Assembly (NCBI RefSeq): GCF_020859565.1
Contig: NZ_JAJHUO010000016.1
Location: 135,269 to 199,268, forward strand
Origin: Saccharothrix luteola
GTDB lineage: Bacteria; Actinomycetota; Actinomycetes; Mycobacteriales; Pseudonocardiaceae
Direction: 5' to 3'
Length of the DNA: 64,000 bases
Of the stretch, positions 24,024-32,957 are shown piece after piece. The stretch's first letter is position 1, and every line of letters begins with the position of its first letter. A program made the translations under genes and the position numbers. Under the pieces are notes generated by a model, which saw only the letters and a list, made by a program, of their open reading frames with translations, was not told the origin of the DNA and searched no databases.

Positions 24024-24121
24024 CACTCGCGCACCGGGACCAGCGGTGGCCGCACCCGCGCCGGCCGCCGCCGGTACTCGCGGCACCGAGCAGGTCTCCT
24101 GTGCGTTTCGGGGTGGGTCGG

Positions 24122-25075
24122 TTATGCGCGGCCTTGGCTCGCTGCCGCGCTCAGCATGTCCAAGTCGATGGAGTACCAGGTCGATCCGAGGAAGGCGTGC
24201 AGCACATCGCCTCTGCCGGTGTAACGCAGTCCGCGGGCCTCCAAGCCGTCGGGCAGGACCAGACGGCAACGCCCGCCTTGCTGACGTACCCCGTCCTGGC
24301 AGATCCGCAGCAGCGTCGCGACGTCGTACTCGGGACCCGAGCCGCGGAGGAGGGCGAGGTCCGGACCGCGTCGCAGCAGCTGGTGGGCCGACCTGTACGG
24401 GGAGGGTCCCCAATCGGTCACCGCGGTGCCGACGGCGGACAGGATGTGGAACTTGTTGTAGGGGCAGAAGTAGGCGGTCTCACCGTCGACGTTGAGCGAG
24501 TAGCAGTCGGAGATGTAGGGCAGACCGGCATCGAACGGGTAGAGCCACTCGGTGGTCAGATCGTCCCTGAAGCGGGCGAGCCCGTGCCCTTCCGGACCAC
24601 TCCCGCCCATCGCTTCGTCGAAGTACCCGACCCAAACCTTGCCCGCGGGCGTGGTCAGCAGCTCCTCGATGGCGTCACCGATGTATCCGCTGTGCTCAAG
24701 CTCGCCGCCGCTGGTCCACACCTCCGCGTTGACCGCGCCGGGCTTGGCCCGTGCAGCCGCCAGGAGAACGCGCTCGTCGGGCAGCGGCTGCACGAAACTC
24801 ACCCGCAGGTCCGTCTCCACCTCGATCGCGCCGACGACCCTCCGCCGGCCGCCGACGTGCCAGGTCACCTGCTTCCGCTTGCCGCCGTCGCGGTACGGCC
24901 ACACGGCGAAGGCCGTGCCGTCGGGACCCACGCTCACCGCCTCGGGCTCCCACGTCGTCGCGGTGGGGTCCGCCGGCCTCACGAAGCCGTGCCGTCGAAG
25001 CGGCACGACCGGCAGCGTCAACACCTCCACCCGCCGCCGAAGGCTCGCCCGGTCGCGTTCCGCGTTGGTGCTCAT
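24122..25075 (-). CDS. Conserved hypothetical protein, likely beta-propeller
   Basis: A 317-residue soluble protein with repeated short beta-rich units: WEPEAVSVGPDGTAFAVWPY, TTPAGKVWVGYFDEAMGG, YSLNVDGETAYFCPYNKFHI and HAFLGSTWYSID. The spacing of Gly-Trp/Tyr motifs suggests a propeller, as in many streptomycete hypothetical proteins. No catalytic motif or signal peptide. The start is the ATG at 25075; an upstream in-frame ATG adds only a few residues. Divergent from the damaged polyprenyl synthase gene. Confidence 0.65.
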   Translation of the reverse strand: MSTNAERDRASLRRRVEVLTLPVVPLRRHGFVRPADPTATTWEPEAVSVGPDGTAFAVWPYRDGGKRKQVTWHVGGRRRVVGAIEVETDLRVSFVQPLPDERVLLAAARAKPGAVNAEVWTSGGELEHSGYIGDAIEELLTTPAGKVWVGYFDEAMGGSGPEGHGLARFRDDLTTEWLYPFDAGLPYISDCYSLNVDGETAYFCPYNKFHILSAVGTAVTDWGPSPYRSAHQLLRRGPDLALLRGSGPEYDVATLLRICQDGVRQQGGRCRLVLPDGLEARGLRYTGRGDVLHAFLGSTWYSIDLDMLSAAASQGRA

Positions 25076-25156
25076 GACCGAGATCATCCCAGGTGGGAAG
25101 GGCCCGGTTGGGTCCCGCGCGCCGAACGGTCCCGGCGGATGCAGGTTCGACCGGTG

Positions 25157-25162
25157 TACCTT
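25157..25162 (+). promoter_or_regulatory. -10 element for leaderless transcription
   Basis: TACCTT ends 6 bases before the GTG of the prenyl synthase gene; no ribosome site is present. This spacing is that of a leaderless mRNA starting at the start codon. Confidence 0.45.
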
Positions 25163-25168
25163 CGCCCC

Positions 25169-25964
25169 GTGGGACTGGTCGAGTCTTTGTACGCTCGACG
25201 GCTGCGCCGTCAGGTGGCGAGCGGTCTGCTTCCCCGCCACGTCGCGCTCATCATGGACGGGAATCGTCGCTGGGCCCGCGAACGGGGTTACGCGAACCCC
25301 AGCATCGGTCACCTGCACGGCGGTGAGCACCTGGAGACCGTCCTGGGGTGGTGCGCCGACCTCGGCATCCGGTATGTGACCGTGTTCGTCGCGTCGAGCG
25401 ACAACCTGCGCAAGCGCGGTTCGGAGGAGACGGCCTTCCTGATGGAGGTCGTCGAACGGGTCGTGGTCGACCGGGTGGTGGCGCGGTCGGAGAGGTGGCG
25501 CCTGAACGTGACCGGGCGGCTCAACCTCCTCCCCGACTCGACCGCGCACGCGCTCAAGAGGGCGCGGGACATGACGTTGGAGCGTGCGACCGACTCGGAG
25601 TTTGACGGTCGCGGTCGGCTACGACGGCCGCGAGGAGATCGTCGACGCGGTCCGCTCGCTGCTCGACCAGGCCGCCGAACGCCGTGTCACCGTTGAGGAA
25701 CTGGCCGCCACGCTCACCGTCGAGGACATCACCGCCCACCTCGACCCCGCCGGCAGGCCGGACCCCGACCTCGTCATCCGGACCAGCGGCGAACGCCGGC
25801 TCTCCGGTTTCCTGTTGTGGCAGGCCGCCGATTCCCGGTTGCACTTCTGCGACGTCTACTGGCCCGCTTTCCGGCAAGTGGACTTCCTGCGCGCATTGCG
25901 CTCTTACGCGGTGCGGCGGGGTTCCCAGCCACGCCCCTCACGATGTGCGAAACCTCGTCCGTGA
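25169..25964 (+). pseudogene. cis-Polyprenyl diphosphate synthase (UppS family), frameshifted
   Basis: Codons 1-144 from GTG 25169 encode the N-terminal half with the catalytic HVALIMDGNRRWARERG (Asp30), the GGEHLETVLGWCADLGI helix and ASSDNLRKR. The match then continues in the +1 frame: LTVAVGYDGREEIVDAVRSL, PDLVIRTSGERRLSGFLLWQ (diphosphate-binding RTSGE) and the C-terminal WPAFRQVDFLRALRSY. Removing one T from the TTT near 25603 restores a normal 264-residue protein reading TDSELTVAVGYDG. All key motifs survive, so this is a recent frameshift or a base-calling error. The full protein would condense isopentenyl diphosphate to a Z-prenyl diphosphate. Confidence 0.8.
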
Positions 25965-25997
25965 GCTGCCGGCGAGGGGTGGGCCACGCGCCCTCGG

Positions 25998-27899
25998 TCA
26001 GGGCCGGAGCCAGCGGCCGAACCACGTGCGGGTCCGGTGCAGGACGTCCAGTTGGTGGTGGCGTTCCCGGATCGAGTGCCCCTCCCTCGGGTAGATCACG
26101 AACTCGTGCTCGACGCCGAAGTGGCGCAGCGCCCGGTGGAGGTACACGGACTGGCCGAGGGGCACGTTGGTGTCCTCCGCGCCGTGCAGGATGAGCACCG
26201 GCGTGCGAATGCGACCGGCGAAGGAGATCGGACTGACGGCGTCGTGCGGATGCGGACCGATGCCGGACCACCCCGTGCTGCCGCCGAGCGCCGCTTCGAA
26301 CTGGCCGTGCTCGCCGGTCGCGGCGAGCATGCCCCAGTCGACGACCCCGGCGAGGACCAGCGCGGCGCGGAACCGGTCGGTCTGGCCCACGGCCCAGGCG
26401 GACATGAACCCGCCGTGGCTCCCGCCGGCGATGCCCAGCCGATCCGGGTCGGCGACGCCCTCGGTGACGAGCAGGTCGATGCCGGTCAGGATGTCGGTCC
26501 ACTCCTCCTGCCCGACCCGGCCCGCCACGCTGAGGGCGAACCGGTGGCCGTGACCCTGGCCCCCGCGCGGGTTGGGCAGGAACACCGCGTAGCCGGCGGT
26601 GGCCAGCCACTGCGCGCTGGGGAACCAGAACAGCTGGAGACGATCGGCGTAGCGGTCGTACGGGCCTCCGTGCACGATCGTGACGAGCGGGAACGGGCCG
26701 TCCGAGGCGGTTCTCCCGACTGGCAGCACGAGCAGGCCGTCGAGGTCGAGGCCGTCGGCGGCGCGGTAGGCCAGCGGTCGTTGGGTCCCCAGAGCGGTGC
26801 CGTTCAGTTCCGGACGGGTGTCGGTGATCTTTCGCAGCGGCCCGGTCGGTGGCCCGACGTGGACGTTGGCGGGCTCGTACCGGGTGCCGGTCAGAGCCCC
26901 GATCTGCTCGCCGGCGGGTGTGGTGGTGAGGTCGTCGAGGCGGCCGGGGTGCTGCGACAAGGTCGTGGGACCGGTCGGCTCGAGCCGGGCCAGGGTCGTG
27001 TTCAGGCCGTCGGCGAACACGACCAGTGGAGCGGTATCGGTCTGGTGCAGTTCGGTGGGGCACATCGGGAGGCCGGACGTCCGGTTGCGCAGGACGCGGC
27101 TGTCCACGGCCAGGTCGAACACGGCGGTGCCGGCTTGCAGCGACGGCGGGGTGAGGGCGAGGTAGCCCAGGTGCCAGCCGTCCTCGCCAGGCCACCAGGC
27201 CAGCGACCGTGCGTCCGCCCCGACCGCGCCGAGGTCCACGGTGGCCCCGGTCGTGGGGTCGAACAGGTGCAGGCGGCCGGTGCGAGGGCCGTAGTCGTGG
27301 TCGCTGCCGGCCTGGGTGAGCACGGCGAGCGGGCCGCCGTCGGGTCGTTGCCGCAGTTCCACGACGTGCCGGTCGCCGAACACAGCCGGCGTCGTGACCT
27401 GGCCGGTGTGCAGGTCGAGCAGGCGCAGTCGGGCCCGCGGTTCGCGTTCGCCGACCACAACGGCGTCGTCGCGGTCCCGGGCGCGGCGCATGTCCTGTTC
27501 GGTGGGTTCGTCCTGGGCGAGCAGGGCGACCAGGTCGGGGTCCGCGAGCGGCAGGTGGTCGATGATGCCGGCGCGCCAGTGGGTCACCGCGGTCACCGCG
27601 CCGGAGGCGAGGGTGAGCCGGTGCACCTGCGAGGTGCCGCGGTCCGCGCGGTCGGACCGGAAGAACACCGTGCCCGAGTCCGCGGACCAGCGTGGTCGGG
27701 ACTCCGTTGCGGTGTCGGTGGTCGCCCGGCGCGACGCGGCGGCGCCGTCGGTGTCGACGAGCCGGAGTTCGGTGTCGAGGTGGTCACCGGTCCGGCTGGT
27801 GGGAGCGAGGACGTAGCAGAGCAGCTTCCCGTTCGGGGCAAGGGCTGGGGTCTGCGGTGCGCGACCATCAACCACGTGTTCGGCGGTCAGATCCGTCAT
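25998..27899 (-). CDS. S9-family prolyl oligopeptidase-like peptidase
   Basis: A 633-residue cytosolic serine peptidase. The N-terminal two thirds form a WD40-like beta propeller (SADSGTVFFRSD, GYLALTPPSLQ). The C-terminal alpha/beta hydrolase domain has TIVHGGPYDRY, PNPRGGQGHG, the nucleophile GGSHGGFMSAW, the Asp in LILHGAEDTNVP and the His in YPREGHSIRERH, as in acylaminoacyl/dipeptidyl peptidases. ATG start at 27899. It ends 33 bases before the end of the damaged prenyl synthase gene on the other strand. Confidence 0.9.
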   Translation of the reverse strand: MTDLTAEHVVDGRAPQTPALAPNGKLLCYVLAPTSRTGDHLDTELRLVDTDGAAASRRATTDTATESRPRWSADSGTVFFRSDRADRGTSQVHRLTLASGAVTAVTHWRAGIIDHLPLADPDLVALLAQDEPTEQDMRRARDRDDAVVVGEREPRARLRLLDLHTGQVTTPAVFGDRHVVELRQRPDGGPLAVLTQAGSDHDYGPRTGRLHLFDPTTGATVDLGAVGADARSLAWWPGEDGWHLGYLALTPPSLQAGTAVFDLAVDSRVLRNRTSGLPMCPTELHQTDTAPLVVFADGLNTTLARLEPTGPTTLSQHPGRLDDLTTTPAGEQIGALTGTRYEPANVHVGPPTGPLRKITDTRPELNGTALGTQRPLAYRAADGLDLDGLLVLPVGRTASDGPFPLVTIVHGGPYDRYADRLQLFWFPSAQWLATAGYAVFLPNPRGGQGHGHRFALSVAGRVGQEEWTDILTGIDLLVTEGVADPDRLGIAGGSHGGFMSAWAVGQTDRFRAALVLAGVVDWGMLAATGEHGQFEAALGGSTGWSGIGPHPHDAVSPISFAGRIRTPVLILHGAEDTNVPLGQSVYLHRALRHFGVEHEFVIYPREGHSIRERHHQLDVLHRTRTWFGRWLRP

Positions 27900-27903
27900 G
27901 TGA

Positions 27904-28506
27904 TCAGTCTGCCGCCCTCTCGCGGACGCCGAGCCGGAGCGCTTTCCGGGATCGCAGCGACCCGACAAGGCAGCGGTCGGCGAAGGGGACGCCCAGGACC
28001 TGCTGCGCGAGCTGCGGCAGGACCCGGCGGTGGCCGAGGTTTCGCTCGACTACGAGCGGCGTACCACGGCCACGCCCGGAGACCCGTTCTTCGCGAGCCA
28101 CCAACTGTCCTGTTCGGACACGGTTCGGCTGGGACAGGCTTGGGACGTCAACAAAGGCTCGACCGGTCAGGTGGCCGCGGTGCTGGACACCGGCGTCAAC
28201 GGGCTGCACGACGATCTGCGAGGTGTGACGGTCACCGGCTACAACGCCCTGACCGGCGTGGAGATCGCGGCCGGCGCCGACTCGGACGACCACGGCCACG
28301 GCACGATGACGGCCGGGATCGCCGCGGCGAACACCGGCAACGGGATCGGTATCGCCGGTGCGGCCTGGACCGCCCGCGCGATGCCGGTCAAGGTGCTCGA
28401 CGCCGGTGGCCGCAGCGACTCCACCACCGAGTACCGGTGGGTCCACGCCGGGTCGACGGCGTTCATCGGGTGCGACTCCCCGATCACGACGGTCCGGGTC
28501 AGGTGA
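27904..28506 (+). pseudogene. Subtilisin-like (S8) peptidase fragment
   Basis: Open frame without signal peptide or plausible start, directly after a stop at 27901. It begins inside a propeptide-like segment (AQDLLRELRQDPAVAEVSLD), continues through VAAVLDTGVNGLHDDL (catalytic Asp) and DDHGHGTMTAGIAAANTGNG (catalytic His), and loses similarity after VLDAGGRSDSTTE. The oxyanion Asn and the catalytic Ser (GTSMA) region are missing. Both ends are truncated, so this is a dead remnant of a secreted protease, wedged between two intact genes. Confidence 0.75.
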
Positions 28507-28656
28507 GCGGGTTCGACCCGAACCGGTCGTGACCGGCCGGCTCGTGACCGGTCGCGGCCGGCGCTGTCGCCACCTGGGAGACGGCCTCCGCATGGTCTGC
28601 GCACCCGCGGAGGCCGTCGCCGGTGGGAGCCGTCTGGTGATCTCACCGCCTCGGCG

Positions 28657-29880
28657 TCACCGGAGGCAGTCGCGGACGGCCTTGGCCAGGTCGGCCGCGC
28701 GCGGGTCGTCGGGGCGGAAGTTCCACAGGTTGGTGACGTAGGCGAAGCCGACACCGGCGTCCGGGTCGGCGAAGCCGATCGACCCGCCGGAGCCGGGGTG
28801 GCCGAACGACCCCGGGCCGAGCATCGGCATCGGCGGGCAGGACCGCCAGAAACCGAGGGACATGTTGAAGGAGCGGTCGGCCGGGATCTCCAGGCCCGCG
28901 GGCAGGCCGTGCATGCGGGTCCCGCCGGTCTGGACCTCCGTCGCCCGCTCGACGGTCGCCGGGTCGAGCAGCCGCACGCCGTCGACGTCGCTGACCGTGG
29001 CCGCGTACATGCGGGCGATCGAGTGCGCGTCGGCGACCATGTTCGCGGCCGGGAACTCGGCGGCGCGCCAAGCACGGGTGGTGAAGTAGGCGGAGGTGTT
29101 GTCGAAGGCGCCGCCGACCTCGCCGGCGCGGGCCTGGACCGAGTCCGCGCCCCAGACGGCCTGGACCCAGGCGGTGACCGTGTCGGCGTCCAGCCCGGTC
29201 GTGGCGATCATCCCGGCGAGCAGTTCCTCCACGCTGAACGGTGCGGCGTAGTGGAGGGTGGCGACGCGGTCCTCGTGCTCCTCGGGCAGCCCGATCCAGG
29301 CGTCGAGGCCGAGCGGGGCGGCGACCTCGTCGGCGAAGTACGTGCCGAGTGACTTGCCGGTGACCCGGCGGACGACCTCGCCGACGAGGAACCCGTAGGT
29401 CATGCTGTGGTAGACGTGCTCGGTGCCCGGCTGCCACAGCGGCGCCTGCGCTTCGAGCGCGCGGATGACCGGGTCCCAGGCGCACGCCTGCTCGAACGTC
29501 AGCGGCCCGTCCACGATCGGCAGGCCGACCTGGTGCGAGAGCAGCCAGCGGACCGGGATGTCGGCCTTGCCGTTCGCGCCGAACTCCGGCCAGTACCTGG
29601 TCACCGGGGCGTCGAGGTCCAGCTCGCCGCGTTGGACCAGCATGTGGGCGCAGATGGCGGCGGCGCCCTTCGTGGTGGACGCGACCTGGACGATCGTGTC
29701 CCCGGTCCACGGGCGGTTGGTCTCGCGGTCGGCCAGGCCGTCGCGCAGGTCGACCACCGGTCGTCCGCCGACGTAGACGGTGCACGCCGCTCCGACCTCG
29801 CCGCCGTCCGCGAAGTTCGCGCGGAAGACGTCGGCGACCTTGCCCCAGCCCTGCTCGACCTGCTCGTAGGTGGTGTTCAT
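28657..29880 (-). CDS. Serine hydrolase of the beta-lactamase/EstB family
   Basis: A 407-residue class-C beta-lactamase-fold protein. The catalytic Ser-x-x-Lys is in VASTTKGAAAICAHML (about residues 68-71), the Tyr motif in EHVYHSMTYGFLVG, and the third motif in FGHPGSGGSIGFADPDAG, where HPG replaces the lactamase KTG as in esterases of the EstB/LACTB group. No signal peptide. ATG start. It follows the DUF4097-like gene by 30 bases and probably shares its transcript. Likely an esterase or peptidase rather than a resistance enzyme. Confidence 0.86.
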   Translation of the reverse strand: MNTTYEQVEQGWGKVADVFRANFADGGEVGAACTVYVGGRPVVDLRDGLADRETNRPWTGDTIVQVASTTKGAAAICAHMLVQRGELDLDAPVTRYWPEFGANGKADIPVRWLLSHQVGLPIVDGPLTFEQACAWDPVIRALEAQAPLWQPGTEHVYHSMTYGFLVGEVVRRVTGKSLGTYFADEVAAPLGLDAWIGLPEEHEDRVATLHYAAPFSVEELLAGMIATTGLDADTVTAWVQAVWGADSVQARAGEVGGAFDNTSAYFTTRAWRAAEFPAANMVADAHSIARMYAATVSDVDGVRLLDPATVERATEVQTGGTRMHGLPAGLEIPADRSFNMSLGFWRSCPPMPMLGPGSFGHPGSGGSIGFADPDAGVGFAYVTNLWNFRPDDPRAADLAKAVRDCLR

Positions 29881-29910
29881 GGTGATTGGTCCTTCCTGGT
29901 GGGTCGGGGT

Positions 29911-30738
29911 TCAGGCCGTGGCGCGGTGGATGACGATGTCGTCGAGCCGGGTGCGGGCGTGGATCTTGACGGTGTCGGTGGGGTTGGTCGGTGCGGGCAG
30001 GGTGTTGCGCACGACGCCCTTGGTGCTGTTGGCGTCCACTTCGGCGGTGGCGTCGTCGGGGACGCCGATCTCGATGCCGCCGGAGGCGTTGGCGAGTTCG
30101 ACCTGGCCGCGGGTGACGTGGCCGATGCGGATGGGGCAGTTGGCGGCGCGGGCGGTGACGCTGCCGTCCGCGTGGTCGACGGTGAAGGCGCCGTTGGAGC
30201 CGCCGAGGTCGATGTCGGAGCGGGCGTGGCCGATCCAGACCTCGCCGGTCGTGCCCTGGTAGCGGACGGTGCCGTCGACCTCGCCCAGCCGCAGGCCCGC
30301 CGTGCCGCCGTCGACGTCGACGGCGCCCGCGACGTGGTCGACCTGGACCGTGCCGCCGCCGAGGTTGCCGCGCAGCGCGGCGACCCGGTCGAGGAGGACG
30401 TGGCCGGAGGCGGTGTTGAGCTCGCAGGCGCCGAGTGGGCCGGTGGCGCGCACGTCGCTCCACGCGGTGTTCAGGACCAGTGCGGAGCCGGCGGGCAGCT
30501 CGACGGTGATGGCGACCGAGCCGGTCTTGTCGCCGGACTTGGTGGTCTTGATCGACAGCGTGCCGTCGGTGAAGTCGATCTTGGTGCGTTCCGCGACCTT
30601 GACGTCGGTCTTGTTCGCGCTGTCGAGCGGCTCGACGTGCACGACGGTGTCGGCGCGGTCGCCGGCGGTGACCCGGACGTGGGCGCCGGCGGTGGTCAGC
30701 GCGGCGGTGACGGGTGCCGGCGTGGTGAAGCTGGGCAT
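29911..30738 (-). CDS. DUF4097-like beta-helix protein
   Basis: A 275-residue protein of repeated short beta strands, typical of DUF4097/putative adhesin domains: GSVAITVELPAGSALVLNT, CELNTASGHVLLDRV, GEVWIGHARSDIDLGGSNG and GQVELANASGGIEIGVP. It should form a right-handed parallel beta helix. No signal peptide is seen, so a cytoplasmic scaffold is more likely than an adhesin in actinomycetes. ATG with GGGGAG 8 bases upstream; first gene of a pair with the EstB-like hydrolase. Function unknown. Confidence 0.82.
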   Translation of the reverse strand: MPSFTTPAPVTAALTTAGAHVRVTAGDRADTVVHVEPLDSANKTDVKVAERTKIDFTDGTLSIKTTKSGDKTGSVAITVELPAGSALVLNTAWSDVRATGPLGACELNTASGHVLLDRVAALRGNLGGGTVQVDHVAGAVDVDGGTAGLRLGEVDGTVRYQGTTGEVWIGHARSDIDLGGSNGAFTVDHADGSVTARAANCPIRIGHVTRGQVELANASGGIEIGVPDDATAEVDANSTKGVVRNTLPAPTNPTDTVKIHARTRLDDIVIHRATA

Positions 30739-31419
30739 GTCGCATCTCCCCTGGTGAGTGGCCCGTCCGGGGTGGTCGGGCCGTTCGATGGGGATACGAT
30801 CACCGGCCGCGCTGACACCGTGCAGCCACGGCGCTGACACTGTCCTGTCCGCGGCCCGGTGGCGATGACAGCGCCACCGCCCGGCACATCGCGCTCTGTC
30901 AGCTGTCGCCGACGTGGACGGTGCCGCCGAGGGCTACGACCTGTTGTTCCAGATCCCGGGTTCCGGCTTGGTGCCGGAACGGGGTCGAGGTCCAGCTTGC
31001 GCCGGAACGCCGCCGGCGGACCAGACCTTGGAGGTATTCCCGTCGAACGGGGGTGGACGCCTGTGAGGTCGACCGCCCGGCCTGGTCGTCGGTGTGAGAT
31101 CAACAAGACGCTGACTAGTCCTCTGGGGTAACGAGATGCGTGTCGGCCGGTATGCGGCAGGGTGTCTTGTGCGTTGCAGCGCGGATGCGTATACATACCG
31201 ACCATAGATCGGATGTATGAGCGGGGGGTGCGCGCGGTCGCCGAAGTTGTCCGGCTCTGCGATCGATGTCAACAGTCGAAACCGAGGAGCGCAGTTGCAG
31301 CGAACGAGTTGTCCGACCACCGCCGCGCTCGACCGCACAGGTCGAGTTGCCGGCGCCGGGCGTGCCGCCGGCTCGGCCGCGGACGAGATGCGCACCCTCC
31401 GCCGTGCGGGGGTGCGGCG
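30739..31419. other. Intergenic region with palindromic operator-like site
   Basis: This 681-base divergent region holds promoters for both neighbours. No ORF with convincing protein composition is present; a short frame around 30905-31065 is not recognisable. A 10-bp interrupted palindrome lies at 31191-31218, described separately. Confidence 0.45.
31191..31218. promoter_or_regulatory. Inverted repeat upstream of aldo/keto reductase
   Basis: ATACAT(A)CCGA pairs with TCGGATGTAT with one bulged base and an 7-base centre. It is AT-rich relative to its surroundings and lies about 200 bases before the reductase ATG, so it may be an operator for an unidentified regulator. Confidence 0.35.
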
Positions 31420-32391
31420 ATGAGCGGTGACACCCGGGAACTGCCGCGACGTCCACTCGGGACCACCGGCGTCACCGTGACCGAGTTGGGGTTCGGCGCC
31501 GCGCCGATCGGCAACCTCTACCGGGCTCGACCGGACGACGTGGCCCACGCCGTCATCGAGGCGGCCTGGGCGGAAGGGGTGCGGTACTTCGACACCGCGC
31601 CCCACTACGGGCTCGGCCTGTCCGAACGGCGGCTCGGCGCCGCGTTGGCCGGCCGGCCGCGCGACGACTACGTCATCTCCACGAAGGTCGGACGGCTGCT
31701 GGAGCCGAATCCCGCGCCCACGGGCTCGGACCTGGCGCACGGTGGGTTCGACGTGCCGGACGACCAGGTCCGCGTCCGCGACTACAGCGCCGACGGGGTG
31801 CTGCGCAGCATCGACGCCAGCCTGCGGCGCCTGGGTGTCGACCGGATCGACATCGTGCTCGTCCACGATCCCGACGACCACGTCGACCAAGCGCTGACCG
31901 AAGCCGTTCCCGCCCTGGTCGCGCTGCGCGAGCAAGGGGTCGTGCGGGCGGTCGGCTTGGGGATGAACCAGTGGCAGGCGCCGCTGCGGGCGGTCCGGGA
32001 GACCGACGTCGACGTCATCATGGTGGCCGGCCGTTGGACCCTCGTGGATCGAACGGCGGCGCCCCTGCTCGACGCGTGTGCGGAACGCGGGGTGTCGGTC
32101 CTGGCCGCCGCTCCCTACAACTCCGGTCTCCTGGCTCGGCCCTGGCCGCCGGACGACGCCTACTTCGACTACGGGCCGGCGCCGGCCGACGTGCTCGCGG
32201 TGGCCCGGTCGTGGGCCGGGACGTGCGAGCGGCACGGGACCACGCTGCCGCACGCGGCCATGGCGTTCCCGTTGCGACACCCTGCCGTCGCGTCCGTGGT
32301 CACCGGGCTCGGCGCGGTCGACCACGTCCGTGCCGCCGCGGACCGGATCCGGGAACCGGTGCCGGAAGGCCTGTGGGCCGCCGGCCGGTGA
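31420..32391 (+). CDS. Aldo/keto reductase (L-fucose dehydrogenase-like)
   Basis: A 323-residue TIM-barrel NAD(P)H oxidoreductase. The catalytic tetrad is visible: Asp and Tyr in VRYFDTAPHYGLGLSERRLG, Lys in VISTKVGRLL and His in IDIVLVHDPDDH. Nicotinamide-binding features occur in LAAAPYNSGLL and FPLRHPAVASVVTGLG. The subgroup oxidises aldoses such as L-fucose or D-arabinose to lactones, or pyridoxal. Coding starts at the ATG at 31420; the ribosome site is weak. It is the intact relative of the deleted reductase at 6362. A GH13 remnant and a ROK regulator lie downstream on the opposite strand. Confidence 0.9.
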   Translation: MSGDTRELPRRPLGTTGVTVTELGFGAAPIGNLYRARPDDVAHAVIEAAWAEGVRYFDTAPHYGLGLSERRLGAALAGRPRDDYVISTKVGRLLEPNPAPTGSDLAHGGFDVPDDQVRVRDYSADGVLRSIDASLRRLGVDRIDIVLVHDPDDHVDQALTEAVPALVALREQGVVRAVGLGMNQWQAPLRAVRETDVDVIMVAGRWTLVDRTAAPLLDACAERGVSVLAAAPYNSGLLARPWPPDDAYFDYGPAPADVLAVARSWAGTCERHGTTLPHAAMAFPLRHPAVASVVTGLGAVDHVRAAADRIREPVPEGLWAAGR

Positions 32392-32402
32392 ACCGCCGGG
32401 GC

Positions 32403-32942
32403 TTAGGTGGCGTCGAGCCAGTCGCAGCTCTCGCGCCACAGCCGGCCCGTCTCCACGAGGCCGGGGTCGTCCTTGACGAGCGACGCCGCCATGTCGACGC
32501 GGAACCCGGCGACCCCCAGGTCGAACCAGTGCGCCATGATCTCCCGCAGCGCGGCGCGGTTGGCCCGCGGCCCGTCGGCTTCGACCGGGGCGCGCCACGG
32601 CTCGTCGGGGTCGGTGCGCGCGTAGCCGAAGTTGAGCGCGGGCCGCACGGGGAAGAAGTTCGGCAGGTAGGAGCCGCCGCGCCGCCCCGAGCCGGGCACG
32701 AAGCCCTCGACGGGGACGTCGCTCCACACGTACCGGTCGTCGTCCGGGTCGTCGGCGGACGCCCGGAACCAGGGGTGCTGGTCGGAGGTGTGCCCGGCGA
32801 CGACGTCGAGCCACACGGCGCCGACGCCCAGCCACCGCAGGTAGTCGAGCCGGGCGGTGATCTCGGCGAGGTCGCCGATCCCGTCGGCGCCGGCACGGCC
32901 GGAGTCCGCGAAGCTCTGCGGGTACAGGTGGGTAGTGCCGCT
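32403..32942 (-). pseudogene. GH13 alpha-glucosidase/amylase remnant with internal deletion
   Basis: In one frame, and directly after the ROK gene stop, the segment LYPQSFADSGRAGADGIGDL and ITARLDYLRWLGVGAVWL (start of a GH13 barrel) is joined to DVVAGHTSDQHPWFRA, which normally lies some 55 residues later after the YDV and loop regions. It continues through LGVAGFRVDMAASLVKDD (catalytic nucleophile Asp) and stops at WLDAT, before the acid/base Glu. There is no start codon. The gene has therefore lost both ends and an internal block. It would have belonged to the ROK transcription unit. Confidence 0.75.
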
Positions 32943-32957
32943 GCCCGATCTCGGACG

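Noticed and set aside
28657-29880. Beta-lactamase resistance gene
   Set aside because: The SxxK serine fold is shared, but HPG in place of KTG and no signal peptide fit an esterase/peptidase of the EstB group.
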